DNA of 64,000 nt from Halolamina sediminis (lineage in GTDB: Archaea > Halobacteriota > Halobacteria > Halobacteriales > Haloferacaceae). Below the pieces are notes generated by a model that saw only the letters and a program-made list of their open reading frames with translations, was not told where the DNA came from and ran no database searches. The stretch spans positions 1,240,001 through 1,304,000 of the forward strand of contig NZ_CVUA01000001.1 in NCBI RefSeq assembly GCF_001282785.1. Reading direction: 5' to 3'. The translations under genes were made by a program, and so were the position numbers. Each line of letters opens with the position of its first letter. Position 1 is the first letter of the stretch. Positions 9,611-17,386 of this stretch are shown piece by piece.

Positions 9611-11098
9611 CTACCCGTCGATCCGCTCCCAGATCGCCGCCGCGCGGAGGGTGGCCGCGTCGGCGCCTCGCGGCCCGACGAACTGCAGCCCAACCGGGAG
9701 TCCGTCGTTCGTCCCACAGGGCACCGAAACGGCCGGATTGCCGGTGAGGTTGAACGGCCCCGTCGTCCGAACTGCCTCGTCGAGCGTACTGTCCGCTAAG
9801 TAGCTCTCTCCCTCCCATGCGGGGGCGACCATCGGCGTCGTCGGGCCCGCGAGCACGTCCACCGCCGCGAGCGCATCGGCGACGCCGGCGGTCACCAGCT
9901 CCCGGGCGCACTGGGCTCGGGCGTAGTACTCCGGGCCGTCCGTCGCGAGCAGGTGCTGCCCGTACAGCAACACCTCAGCGGGGTAGTCGCCGAGCTCGTC
10001 GGATCGCTCCGCGAGCGCCTCGCCGACGGCCGCCGTGAACGCCGGGTCGCCGACCGAGCGCTGCCAGAGGTTGGCCCCGTTCCGCTCGACGTAGGCGGCG
10101 ACCTCGATCATCGCGATCGCCCACCAGGCCGGGACGGCGTACTCGAAGTCGGGGATCGACACCTCGCGTACGGTCGCGCCGGCGGCCGCGAGCTCGTCGA
10201 GGGCGGCCCGGACCGTCGCGTCGACCGCCGGATCGCCCCCGAACAGCTCCTTGGGGACGCCAACGGTGAGCGACTCGACCGCGGCAGCATCGACGCCGTC
10301 GACCGCGCCGACGTACCTCTCGGAGATCGCCCCGTCCGTGGCGGCGTCCCGCGGGTCCGCCCCCGCGATCGCGTCGAGCGTACGGGCGGCGTCCTCGACG
10401 CTGTCCGCGAGCACGCCGATCTCGTCGTTGAGCTTGGAGAACTGGACGAACCCCGTCGTCGGGACGAGCCCCCGGCTAGGTTTCAGCCCGACGACGCCAC
10501 AGAACGAGGCGGGGAACCGGACCGACCCCCCGGTGTCGCTCCCCAGTGCCACGTCTGCGAGCCCGTCGGCGACGGCCACCCCGCTGCCGGCCGAGGAGCC
10601 GCCGGGCTGGTGGTCGGGGTCGTTGGGGTTCCGGGCCAGCCGGAAGCGCATCGTCGCCGCGTCGCCGCCGAGTGCGAACTCGTCCATGTTTGCCTTCCCA
10701 ATGATCCGCCCGCCAGCGTCCAGTATTCGGTCGACGACGGTCGCGTCCTCTGCCGGGACGTGGTTGGCGAACAGTGGCGAGCCGGCGGTCATCGGGAGCC
10801 CCGCGACAGCGATGTTGTCCTTGACGGCGACCGTCAGCCCGGACAGCACCCCGTCGTCGGTTCGCTGGAGGTCACACCGGGAGAGAAACGCCGCGTTCGG
10901 GTCCTCGTCCTCAGTCGGCTCCCAGCACTCCCGATCGGGCGGCGTCGGCGCTTCGAGCTCGTCGAGGCGGGCGACGAGGTCGTCCTGTACCTCGATGGCG
11001 GCTGCCTGCTCCGCCGGATCGAACCGGTCCGGGTCGAGCCGTGCCCGCCGGGCGTACGCTCCGATCTCGTCAGCCGTCACGGACGGGTCGTCGTCCAT
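9611..11098 (-). CDS. Amidase-signature family amidase
   Basis: The protein has 495 residues and the complete amidase-signature catalytic triad: Lys in VAVKDNI, cis-Ser in PGGSSAGSG and nucleophile Ser in DTGGSVRFPASFCG. It hydrolyses a carboxamide to acid and ammonia. It is longer than a typical archaeal GatA, and neither gatB nor gatC is adjacent, so a catabolic amidase fits better than a tRNA amidotransferase subunit. The ATG at 11098 is preceded by a TATA-like element. It converges on the LLM oxidoreductase gene. Confidence 0.88.
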   Translation of the reverse strand: MDDDPSVTADEIGAYARRARLDPDRFDPAEQAAAIEVQDDLVARLDELEAPTPPDRECWEPTEDEDPNAAFLSRCDLQRTDDGVLSGLTVAVKDNIAVAGLPMTAGSPLFANHVPAEDATVVDRILDAGGRIIGKANMDEFALGGDAATMRFRLARNPNDPDHQPGGSSAGSGVAVADGLADVALGSDTGGSVRFPASFCGVVGLKPSRGLVPTTGFVQFSKLNDEIGVLADSVEDAARTLDAIAGADPRDAATDGAISERYVGAVDGVDAAAVESLTVGVPKELFGGDPAVDATVRAALDELAAAGATVREVSIPDFEYAVPAWWAIAMIEVAAYVERNGANLWQRSVGDPAFTAAVGEALAERSDELGDYPAEVLLYGQHLLATDGPEYYARAQCARELVTAGVADALAAVDVLAGPTTPMVAPAWEGESYLADSTLDEAVRTTGPFNLTGNPAVSVPCGTNDGLPVGLQFVGPRGADAATLRAAAIWERIDG

Positions 11099-11120
11099 GT
11101 GGGGAACTCACAAGCGGTCG

Positions 11121-11129
11121 GTCAAATAG
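11121..11129 (-). promoter_or_regulatory. TATA-like element of the amidase gene
   Basis: On the minus strand GCTATTTGAC is centred about 27 nt upstream of the amidase ATG, consistent with leaderless transcription. Confidence 0.5.
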
Positions 11130-11219
11130 CTTCGCCGGAGACCGGCCGCCGAGGACAGTGGCCGGCTGACCGTCGCGGCGATTAGTCCTCACCGAAACGC
11201 GGCTGACCGTCGCCGCGTC

Positions 11220-11975
11220 TCAGTCATCGGCCGCGGCGGGGGGCTCACCCAACAGATCGCCGAGCTTCTCGAACTTCGGCTCGGGGTACGTTTTCGCGCT
11301 CTGGGCGACGCCGTGGCGTGCCCACGCGGCCGCCTGTTCGAGCGCGATGCTCGCGGGGTCGAGGAACGGCACGCCGACGCGTTCCTCGATCTCGTCGTGC
11401 CGTTGGGCGAAGGAGAGGCTCATGCAGCCGGGGAACAGCGCCTCCGCGCCGTCCTCCTCGACTGCGGCCTTCCCCTCCCGGACCATGCGTTCGACGAGAT
11501 CATCGTCGCCGTGGTCGATCGACTCGACGGGGGCGTCGACGGAGCGGACGCTCACACAGCGGTCCGAGAGGTGGTGTTCGTGGGCCTGCTCGTAGCTCAT
11601 CGGTGCCGTCTCCTCGAGGATGGTGAGCCAGGTGAAGCGGTCGGCGACCATCGCGGCGGTGTGGATCGTCGCCTCCGCCGGCCCGACGACCGGGATCGAG
11701 AGCAGCTCCCGCAGCGCACGGATGCCCGGGTCGCCGAAGCAGCCGATCACCAGCGCGTCGAACTCCGACTGGATGCGGTGGGCGGTCTTCATCGACCCGA
11801 CGACACACCAGTACTCCTCGACGGCGCTCTCGATGCTCGTCGGGCCCGGCCCGTCGGCCTCGATCACCGTCACGTCCACGTGGCCCGGCGTGAGCTCGTT
11901 CGCGACGCGCTCGCGCCGCTCCTTCTCGTCGTTCGGGAGGCCGACGCCGGGGACGAGGTAGCAGACGTCGACCAT
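11220..11975 (-). CDS. Asp/Glu (hydantoin) racemase family protein
   Basis: The complete 251-residue protein has both catalytic-cysteine regions of the family: IGCFGDPGIRALRE and FPGCMSLSFAQ. The N-terminus (VDVCYLVPGVGLPNDEKERRERVANEL) resembles hydantoin/allantoin racemases. Its ATG overlaps the stop of the upstream M28 hydrolase gene (ATGA), so the two are translationally coupled, pairing hydrolysis with racemisation. The truncated gene at the window start is a paralogue. Substrate (hydantoin, amino acid or other) is not determined. Confidence 0.85.
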   Translation of the reverse strand: MVDVCYLVPGVGLPNDEKERRERVANELTPGHVDVTVIEADGPGPTSIESAVEEYWCVVGSMKTAHRIQSEFDALVIGCFGDPGIRALRELLSIPVVGPAEATIHTAAMVADRFTWLTILEETAPMSYEQAHEHHLSDRCVSVRSVDAPVESIDHGDDDLVERMVREGKAAVEEDGAEALFPGCMSLSFAQRHDEIEERVGVPFLDPASIALEQAAAWARHGVAQSAKTYPEPKFEKLGDLLGEPPAAADD

Positions 11976-13774
11976 CAGGCACCACCCCCCGTCGCGTCCG
12001 CGACGATGGAACGCGCCCGCTCCAGCTCGCCGACGACCGTGTTCTGCTCGCGAGTGAGCTGGGTCTCGACGAAGCCGACCTCGTCACCGTCGACGACTTC
12101 GAACTTCCGGGCGACCGAGAACCGCGGGAACGGCTCGCGGCCCGTCGCCGGATCCTGTTCGAACTGGCCGCGCTCGACGAGATAGAGCCGAGTCAGCACC
12201 CGAGAGAGCGACGTGATCGTGTCGTTGGCCGTCCTCGCGTCGATCTCGCCCGCCTCGGCGGCGTCTTGGAACGCCTCGATTTCGGCTTCCAGCGCGTCCA
12301 GCCGGTCGAGCGTCGGCGAGAAGTCGAACTGCTCGCCCGCGACCTCGTCGTACCGTTGGACGGCTTCGCGGAGCTTCGCGGCGGTCCGGGCGTGGTCGAA
12401 CGGTAGCACGCCCGCGTTCAGCACGCGGGCGACCGAGATCACGTACAGCCGGATGTCCCGAAGGAGCTCGTTCTCGCCGGCCTTCTCCAACGTGTCGGTG
12501 GAGACGTGCCAGGCGTCGGAGTTGCCGCCGCAGCCGCCCACCGGATGGTACCCCCGCTCCTCCCGGATCTCCGCTGGGATGTTCGAGGAGAGCATGAAGA
12601 AGCCGGTGATGCCGAGGTTGTCGAAGGAGTAGTCGCCCGCGCGGTACGGGAACTGCTCCTCGTACGGCGCGCCCGTTACGTCGTCGATCGCGTCGCCCAC
12701 GAGCTCGTGGGCTTCGGGCGTCCAGCAGGACATGTCCGTGTACTCGGTGGCGTCTTTCGCGCCGGGGCTGTCCATGTTGACCTGTGCGACGCAGCGCTCG
12801 GCCAGTTCCTGGGCGAACTGGTCGGCGTACCACGTCGACCCGGCGTAGCGACCTGTAGAGTGACCGGGCCACCACGCGATCCGGAGGTTTCGCTCGAGTT
12901 CGTCGCTGTGCTGTTCGAACACGCGGGCCGCCTCAAGCAGGCCGGCGTCGCCGGTCGCGTTATCGGTCACGCCGACGTACCACGAGTCGTAGTGGCCGTG
13001 CAGCAGCACGAAGTCGTCGTTGTTGGGGGCCGCCTCGCCCTCGATCTCGGCGACGACGACGGGGCACTCCATCCAATCAGTCGTGAGGTCGGTCGAGAGT
13101 TCCAGTTCCAGCCCCGCGTCGCTCTCGGCCCACTCCCGGAGCGTCTCGCCGTCCGGGCTGTTGACGTTGGCGATCGGCACATCGGGAATCTTCTCGCGCT
13201 CGTCGTACCGCGGCGCGCCGCCCCAGATAGGCGTCGCGATCCCGTTGTGTGGCTCGCGGTCGTGCTTGTGGATCGCGATCACGCCGATGGCGCCCTTCTC
13301 CGAGAGCTTCCTGACCGCGCGGATGGAGAGGCTCCCGGCCTTGGTAAGGGCGATCCGGCCCGAGAGATCACCCACATCGTGGTACGGCTCACGGGCGTCG
13401 TCCTCCTCCTCGTCTTCAAGCAGATCGCCGCCGGCGCTCCCCACGTACTCGACGGGGCCGGAGACGGTCGTCGACGCCGAGAACGAGACGGTCTTGACCG
13501 GTCCGGGCTCGAACTCCCTGTCGATCGTCTCGATGGTCGCGCTGTGGGGCTGGCTGATGTAGAGTTCGGGCTCGTGGCGCCGATACGTGATCCCGTTCGC
13601 GTCGAGTCGATCACAGATGTAGTCCGCTGCGGCGACCTCGTCGTCGCTGCCCGACACGCGGTTCAAGGTAGCGAACTCCTCGAGGAGATCCCACGGCTCG
13701 TCGATCGATACGTCGTCGTAGAGGCGCCGCTCGAACTGGTCGAGGACGTCCCTGTTAGTGGTCGGCTGGCTCAT
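11975..13774 (-). CDS. M28-family zinc hydrolase, second paralogue, atypical active site
   Basis: The protein has 599 residues and the same layout as the hydrolase at 6794-8524, including a PA-like insert, HGHYDSW, TDNATG, VNMDSPG and DAWHVSTDT. The Glu-Glu motif is again replaced by WWPGHSTGRYAGSTW, so the change is conserved and not a sequencing error. I chose the ATG at 13774: a TATA-like TTTATC (minus strand, 13811-13816) would start the RNA about 14 nt ahead of it, whereas the earlier ATG at 13819 lies upstream of that element. It forms a two-gene operon with the racemase. Confidence 0.82.
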   Translation of the reverse strand: MSQPTTNRDVLDQFERRLYDDVSIDEPWDLLEEFATLNRVSGSDDEVAAADYICDRLDANGITYRRHEPELYISQPHSATIETIDREFEPGPVKTVSFSASTTVSGPVEYVGSAGGDLLEDEEEDDAREPYHDVGDLSGRIALTKAGSLSIRAVRKLSEKGAIGVIAIHKHDREPHNGIATPIWGGAPRYDEREKIPDVPIANVNSPDGETLREWAESDAGLELELSTDLTTDWMECPVVVAEIEGEAAPNNDDFVLLHGHYDSWYVGVTDNATGDAGLLEAARVFEQHSDELERNLRIAWWPGHSTGRYAGSTWYADQFAQELAERCVAQVNMDSPGAKDATEYTDMSCWTPEAHELVGDAIDDVTGAPYEEQFPYRAGDYSFDNLGITGFFMLSSNIPAEIREERGYHPVGGCGGNSDAWHVSTDTLEKAGENELLRDIRLYVISVARVLNAGVLPFDHARTAAKLREAVQRYDEVAGEQFDFSPTLDRLDALEAEIEAFQDAAEAGEIDARTANDTITSLSRVLTRLYLVERGQFEQDPATGREPFPRFSVARKFEVVDGDEVGFVETQLTREQNTVVGELERARSIVADATGGGA

Positions 13775-14145
13775 ACGTGGCTCGCGTTCGCGCGGTAGGG
13801 GAGGGCCCGGGATAAACATTGGTAAACGTCAACACGGGATTCCCGACCGTCGGCGGCGATTGCCGGAAACGGCCTCCGTCACAGTGTGGACCAATCGGAA
13901 AAGAACTGAACCCGACCGAGCGACGGTTGCAGAGTTCTGACGGGGATACTCGACGACCGCCGTTTCGTCGCTTCAGTCGTACGCTGCCAGTCGACGTATC
14001 GATCCTGAGCGATTCGTCGAAAGACACCACCGCGGGAACTGTCACTCGGGGGCAGTTCGTCCTCAGAACCGATTCGATAGCCGTACGAAGATTCGAGGGT
14101 TGGACGCGAACGACTTACTAATGCTGTCTCAACCTTCTATCTGCG
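13775..14145 (+). other. Intergenic region, no gene recognised
   Basis: This gap separates the leftward hydrolase-racemase operon from the rightward ApbE operon. Short open frames cross it but none has a recognisable protein or a convincing start. It holds the promoters of both operons (about 13811-13816 on the minus strand and 14114-14123 on the plus strand). Confidence 0.6.
14114..14123 (+). promoter_or_regulatory. TATA-like element of the ApbE operon
   Basis: CTTACTAATG is centred about 28 nt upstream of the ATG at 14146, which would place that mini-ORF start at or next to the transcript 5' end. Confidence 0.45.
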
Positions 14146-14205
14146 ATGACAGAACGTAACGACCGACACGTCGAAGATCACGGTTCTCAATCGAGGGGGA
14201 GCTAA
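14146..14205 (+). CDS. Possible 19-residue leader ORF of the ApbE operon
   Basis: ATG to TAA encodes MTERNDRHVEDHGSQSRGS, a polar peptide with no TM segment. It begins at the expected transcript start and ends two bases before the next ATG, while the ribosome binding site of the next gene (GGGGGAG, 14195-14201) lies inside it. That layout suits a translated leader that opens or couples translation of the next gene. It is too short for homology-based support. Confidence 0.35.
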   Translation: MTERNDRHVEDHGSQSRGS

Positions 14206-14207
14206 TC

Positions 14208-14540
14208 ATGCGCGTTCCGGTCCCGAAAAACAAACTCGTCGCCCTCACGCTCGTCGGTGCACTCCTCACAGCTGGCGTCGCCGGGGCCCTTGTCTTGCCC
14301 GGTGGCGGCCTCGTGGAGGTCGGTGAGCACCCCAACTCACCAGATACGACCGCGCCAGACGCCTCACAACAGGCTGTTTCTGATGCGCCCACGCCGAATC
14401 AGGAGTTCACCCCAGCAGTCCAGACACAGTCCGGATTCGAGGAGGAAGATCAGGACGAGTATAAAGAGGACGACGAGGACGAGGAAGAACACGAAGAACA
14501 CGGAGAGGACGACGAGCACGACGAATACGAGGACGAGTGA
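14208..14540 (+). CDS. Small exported acidic protein with Asp/Glu/His-rich tail
   Basis: The 110-residue protein begins with a signal-like or anchor helix (KLVALTLVGALLTAGVAGALVL), continues with a Pro/Thr/Asp-rich linker and ends in about 33 residues that are almost all Asp, Glu, His or Tyr (from GFEEEDQDEY onward). The tail could bind divalent cations outside the cell, which is inference. The start is supported by a GGGGGAG ribosome binding site 6 nt upstream. It overlaps the apbE start (GTGA). I see no canonical flavinylation motif in it. Confidence 0.7.
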   Translation: MRVPVPKNKLVALTLVGALLTAGVAGALVLPGGGLVEVGEHPNSPDTTAPDASQQAVSDAPTPNQEFTPAVQTQSGFEEEDQDEYKEDDEDEEEHEEHGEDDEHDEYEDE

Positions 14541-15415
14541 CCAAGATGATGGGATCGCTCGCATCGGTCTACGAACGGTTCGGGGACTCACACTCCGAGT
14601 TCGAATGTTGTGATACGACGTTTCGGATTCGGGTGACGGGGGTCCGGGCCGGCGCTGCGGTGACTGCGGCTCGGGAAACGGCAGAGTCACTCGAAACGCA
14701 ATTAAACGCCTTCGATGCGGGAAGCGCCGTCAGCCAGCTCAACCGTGACGGGGGAGTCGTGAACGATCACGTCGCGCGTATCGTCCGCCGGGGGCTCGAA
14801 TACAACGACCGGACCGGCGGGGTGTTCGATATCCATCAAGGCGGCGTCGAACACGACCTCAAAGCGTTCCTGCGTGGTGACAGTGACACACCACCGACGG
14901 AGTTCGATACCGGAACTGTCCGAACCAACGAATCGCACGTCATTACCGACGCCCAACTCGATCTCAACGGCCTCGCCAAAGGGTACATCGTCGACCGGGC
15001 CGCCGAGGCACTCGGCGGGGTCGGTCGACGTGGGTTCGTCAGTGGTGGTGGGGATATGTCCCCACCGACGGGCCCGGTCGCCATCGAGAGCCCGTACGGT
15101 GACGACACGCCGCTGAAGGTTCTCGATACGGACTGGTACGTCGCAACATCCGGCGGATACCGACGGTCGCGGAACGGCACCGATCACGTCTACGATCCGA
15201 CCACCGAATCGTTCGGCTCTCGTCACGAGTCCGTTACCGTCGTGGCGCGCCGAGACTGCATGGAAGCCGACGCGTTGGCGACGACGCTTGCGGCGCTTTC
15301 ACTTTCCGAAGCACGCGAGTTAGCTTCGGAATGGGAGGGGCTGGAGGCACTCGTCGTCCACGGTGGTGTCTTTCATACGACGGAAGGGTTCGATACACAT
15401 GTCTTGGACAGATAG
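14537..15415 (+). CDS. apbE: FAD:protein FMN transferase, ApbE family
   Basis: The protein has 292 residues. ApbE hallmarks are present: LETQLNAFDAGSAVSQLNR near the N-terminus, DLNGLAKGYIVDRAAEAL, FVSGGGDM, and the C-terminal DALATTLAALS. ApbE transfers FMN from FAD to a Thr/Ser of extracytoplasmic redox proteins in a magnesium-dependent reaction. There is no obvious signal peptide, which is unusual if it acts outside the cell. GTG at 14537 overlaps the preceding stop; ATGs at 14546 and 14549 are alternatives. It overlaps the next gene by 17 bp, so the operon is tightly packed. Confidence 0.9.
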   Translation: MTKMMGSLASVYERFGDSHSEFECCDTTFRIRVTGVRAGAAVTAARETAESLETQLNAFDAGSAVSQLNRDGGVVNDHVARIVRRGLEYNDRTGGVFDIHQGGVEHDLKAFLRGDSDTPPTEFDTGTVRTNESHVITDAQLDLNGLAKGYIVDRAAEALGGVGRRGFVSGGGDMSPPTGPVAIESPYGDDTPLKVLDTDWYVATSGGYRRSRNGTDHVYDPTTESFGSRHESVTVVARRDCMEADALATTLAALSLSEARELASEWEGLEALVVHGGVFHTTEGFDTHVLDR

Positions 15416-15686
15416 GCAACGAATCACAGCCGTGGCAATCGTCGTCTTCGTGGTGGCTGTCCCTGCCCTCTTGCAGATTGGGGACGTGCGCGCCGCCCAA
15501 GCGACCGAACAAAAACGAGGCGATTTCGTCGATCAGACCGTTTCGACGAGACAGGCCCCAACTGATTACGACGGGGACGGTATCAACGACTCCGCCGACA
15601 AGTGTCCGACACGACCTGAAACGAAGAACGGGTTTCAGGACGGGGACGGCTGTCCCGATGTCGTCGAAACGACGGGGGCATCCTAA
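15399..15686 (+). CDS. Small exported TSP3-like calcium-binding protein
   Basis: The 95-residue protein has one N-terminal hydrophobic helix (ITAVAIVVFVVAVPALLQIG), then a C-terminal stretch DYDGDGINDSADKCP and FQDGDGCPD, the acidic repeat of thrombospondin type 3 and OmpA-linker proteins that binds calcium. It is likely anchored outside the membrane. The ATG at 15399 lies inside the end of apbE, and the stop overlaps the next ATG by 1 nt. The only two cysteines sit within the repeat. Confidence 0.7.
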   Translation: MSWTDRQRITAVAIVVFVVAVPALLQIGDVRAAQATEQKRGDFVDQTVSTRQAPTDYDGDGINDSADKCPTRPETKNGFQDGDGCPDVVETTGAS

Positions 15687-16228
15687 TGTCACAACTCGTC
15701 TGGCTCCTCGACCGAGGTGCCGCGCTCGTCACGTATCCGGCGTTGTATCTGGCGGTTCTTACGGGTATCCTCTACAACACGGAGTCGTTCGGAGTGCTCC
15801 ACGAGGCTGCCCGACGTGTGCATGTCGAACTGTCCGTGTTCGCGATGATCGTCACGTTGCTACACGCGGCACTCGGTGTACTCGATGCGTGGTTCGTCGT
15901 CACCGGACAGGTTGCGGCGCCGACGTACTCGATGCCGTACTTCCTCGGCGGCGTCACCGTGGGTGTGGGGGCGCTGCTCATCCTCCTCGTCGCAGTCCTA
16001 GGGTTCACCGACGCGAAACGCTTCCAGCGACCGTGGGGGCCACGCGTCGTCCACTCGTTCGCGTACGCCGGGTTCGCGTTCGGGACAATCCATGCTGCAG
16101 CGATCGGAACCGACCTGATGGGACTCGTCCGTCCCCTGCTAGGACCTTCGGTTGCGTTTCTGGTGTACGTGCTCCTGTTGCGCTTGCTGGTGCTGCACGG
16201 GATACCCTCGAATGCGACGGCGAGCTAG
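15686..16228 (+). CDS. Ferric-reductase-like / haem b membrane protein
   Basis: The 180-residue protein has about five membrane helices. Histidines lie within or at the ends of helices (VHVELSVFAMIVTLLHAALG and VVHSFAYAGFAFGTIHAAAIG), the paired spacing expected for bis-His haem b in ferric-reductase-like and cytochrome b561-like proteins. With ApbE next door, electron transfer across the membrane to a flavinylated or metal acceptor is the best inference. Its end overlaps the convergent regulator gene by 4 bp. Confidence 0.65.
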   Translation: MSQLVWLLDRGAALVTYPALYLAVLTGILYNTESFGVLHEAARRVHVELSVFAMIVTLLHAALGVLDAWFVVTGQVAAPTYSMPYFLGGVTVGVGALLILLVAVLGFTDAKRFQRPWGPRVVHSFAYAGFAFGTIHAAAIGTDLMGLVRPLLGPSVAFLVYVLLLRLLVLHGIPSNATAS

Positions 16229-16746
16229 TAGCTGTCCCAGAGGCCGAGGATACGGTCGACGACTTTGTCCGTGAACGAGCGCCGGTGAACCGTGTAGAGG
16301 TATTCGACTCGGTCGGGGTCACTGACCTCGTAGACGACACTTCGGCCGTCACGCTCTTTCGTGACGAGACCGGCCTCCGTGAGTTTCGAGAGGTGCCACG
16401 AGACCGTCGATTGGGCCTTGTCCAAGCGGCCACTGAGCTCGGTCGTTGAGAGTGGACCGTCCGTGAGAAGATGTGCGAGGACGCGGCGACTGTACTCCCG
16501 GCGCAACGCGTTCATCACTGTCCGATCGGCTTCATTGAACTCGGCAGCCGGGTAGTACCGCGTGTACTTGCCGTCGTCCGAGGCGTCGATCAGGCCTTCG
16601 TCGGCGAGCCACCTGAGCTGGTACTGGAGCGTCCCCTGTGCGTAGTCAAGCCCGTCGAGGAGCGCGCGAAAGTGAACGCCGGGAGTGTCGGCTATTCGCT
16701 GGTAGATTTCCCGCCGAGAGGTCAGTTCGAGGTCCGGATCCGACAT
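16225..16746 (-). CDS. Two-domain winged-helix transcriptional regulator
   Basis: The 173-residue protein has two winged-helix domains: an N-terminal one (residues 10-65, VHFRALLDGLDYAQGTLQYQLRWLADEGLI) and an ArsR-like one (residues 80-155, LSTTELSGRLDKAQSTVSWHLSKLTEAGLV followed by a wing). This double architecture is common in haloarchaeal regulators. It is followed 3 nt downstream of its start region by a small membrane-protein gene on the same strand, and converges on the ApbE operon, which is a plausible target. Confidence 0.8.
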   Translation of the reverse strand: MSDPDLELTSRREIYQRIADTPGVHFRALLDGLDYAQGTLQYQLRWLADEGLIDASDDGKYTRYYPAAEFNEADRTVMNALRREYSRRVLAHLLTDGPLSTTELSGRLDKAQSTVSWHLSKLTEAGLVTKERDGRSVVYEVSDPDRVEYLYTVHRRSFTDKVVDRILGLWDSY

Positions 16747-16749
16747 TGC

Positions 16750-17037
16750 TCAGTCCCGCGTCAAAGCGACGAAGAACGTCAGGAGGCCACCGAGGATCAG
16801 AATCCCACTCCCGTGTTCGAGTAACTCCAGCGTGGCGTACGGGAAATACGGGAGCAGCGGATACTCGAGAAACACGATGAGCCCGTAGACTGCGAACATC
16901 GCGTACCCGAGCGTAACGATCCACATACGACGATCACGTTCCCGCCGCCATGCGAGGAAGCTGAGTACACTCAGGCCTGCAGCGATGACGAAGATACCCA
17001 GACTGATGTACTGTTCGAGGAGTTGAGCGAGTGGCAT
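16750..17037 (-). CDS. Small three-helix membrane protein paired with winged-helix regulator
   Basis: The 95-residue protein has three hydrophobic helices (SLGIFVIAAGLSVLSFLAW, MWIVTLGYAMFAVYGLIVF, and the C-terminal GSGILILGGLLTFFVAL) with arginines after the first. It lies immediately upstream of the winged-helix gene in the same operon. A protein of the same size and layout accompanies another regulator at 21084-21359. The pairing suggests a membrane sensor or anchor for the regulator, which is inference. Confidence 0.7.
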   Translation of the reverse strand: MPLAQLLEQYISLGIFVIAAGLSVLSFLAWRRERDRRMWIVTLGYAMFAVYGLIVFLEYPLLPYFPYATLELLEHGSGILILGGLLTFFVALTRD

Positions 17038-17386
17038 ACTTGCGACCTGCGCACACGGTGTAGGTGCAACTCACTGGACGGTAGCGGACGGGAAAACGAT
17101 TGGCGTCCAACCGTCGAATCCAGATCTAGGGCCGGTCTCGCCTGCCGCCGACTCCTTGCGATAAATTGTATAATGCGATATCAATTCTACCGCGTCTGGA
17201 AGTTGAGACTACAACGGGTTTAGCGGGACTGTGATGCGTGGTGTCGGAAGAATAGATGAGCAGAAACTGATTCAGAACGCTTTCTGACCCAGGTTATTGT
17301 TCGATAGTCAACTAATTCAGAGTGTTTCCGAGGCCGTGGGTAGTGTAGCCACTCAGACGCCGTGCTACCACGGGTAGAGGGCCTCG
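17038..17386. other. Intergenic region with a hairpin
   Basis: No gene is recognised. An imperfect inverted repeat at 17334-17343 and 17365-17373 (CCGTGGGTAG against CTACCACGG, one bulge) lies just beyond the stop of the broken transposase and could be a terminator or an insertion-sequence end. Confidence 0.45.

Noticed and set aside
9611-11098. The amidase as GatA of the tRNA amidotransferase
   Set aside because: The catalytic triad is shared, but the gene lies in a catabolic cluster without gatB or gatC, and the protein is longer than the usual archaeal GatA.
14208-14540. The acidic exported protein as a classical flavinylation substrate
   Set aside because: No canonical Asp-Gly-x-Ser-Gly-Ala-Thr type motif is present.
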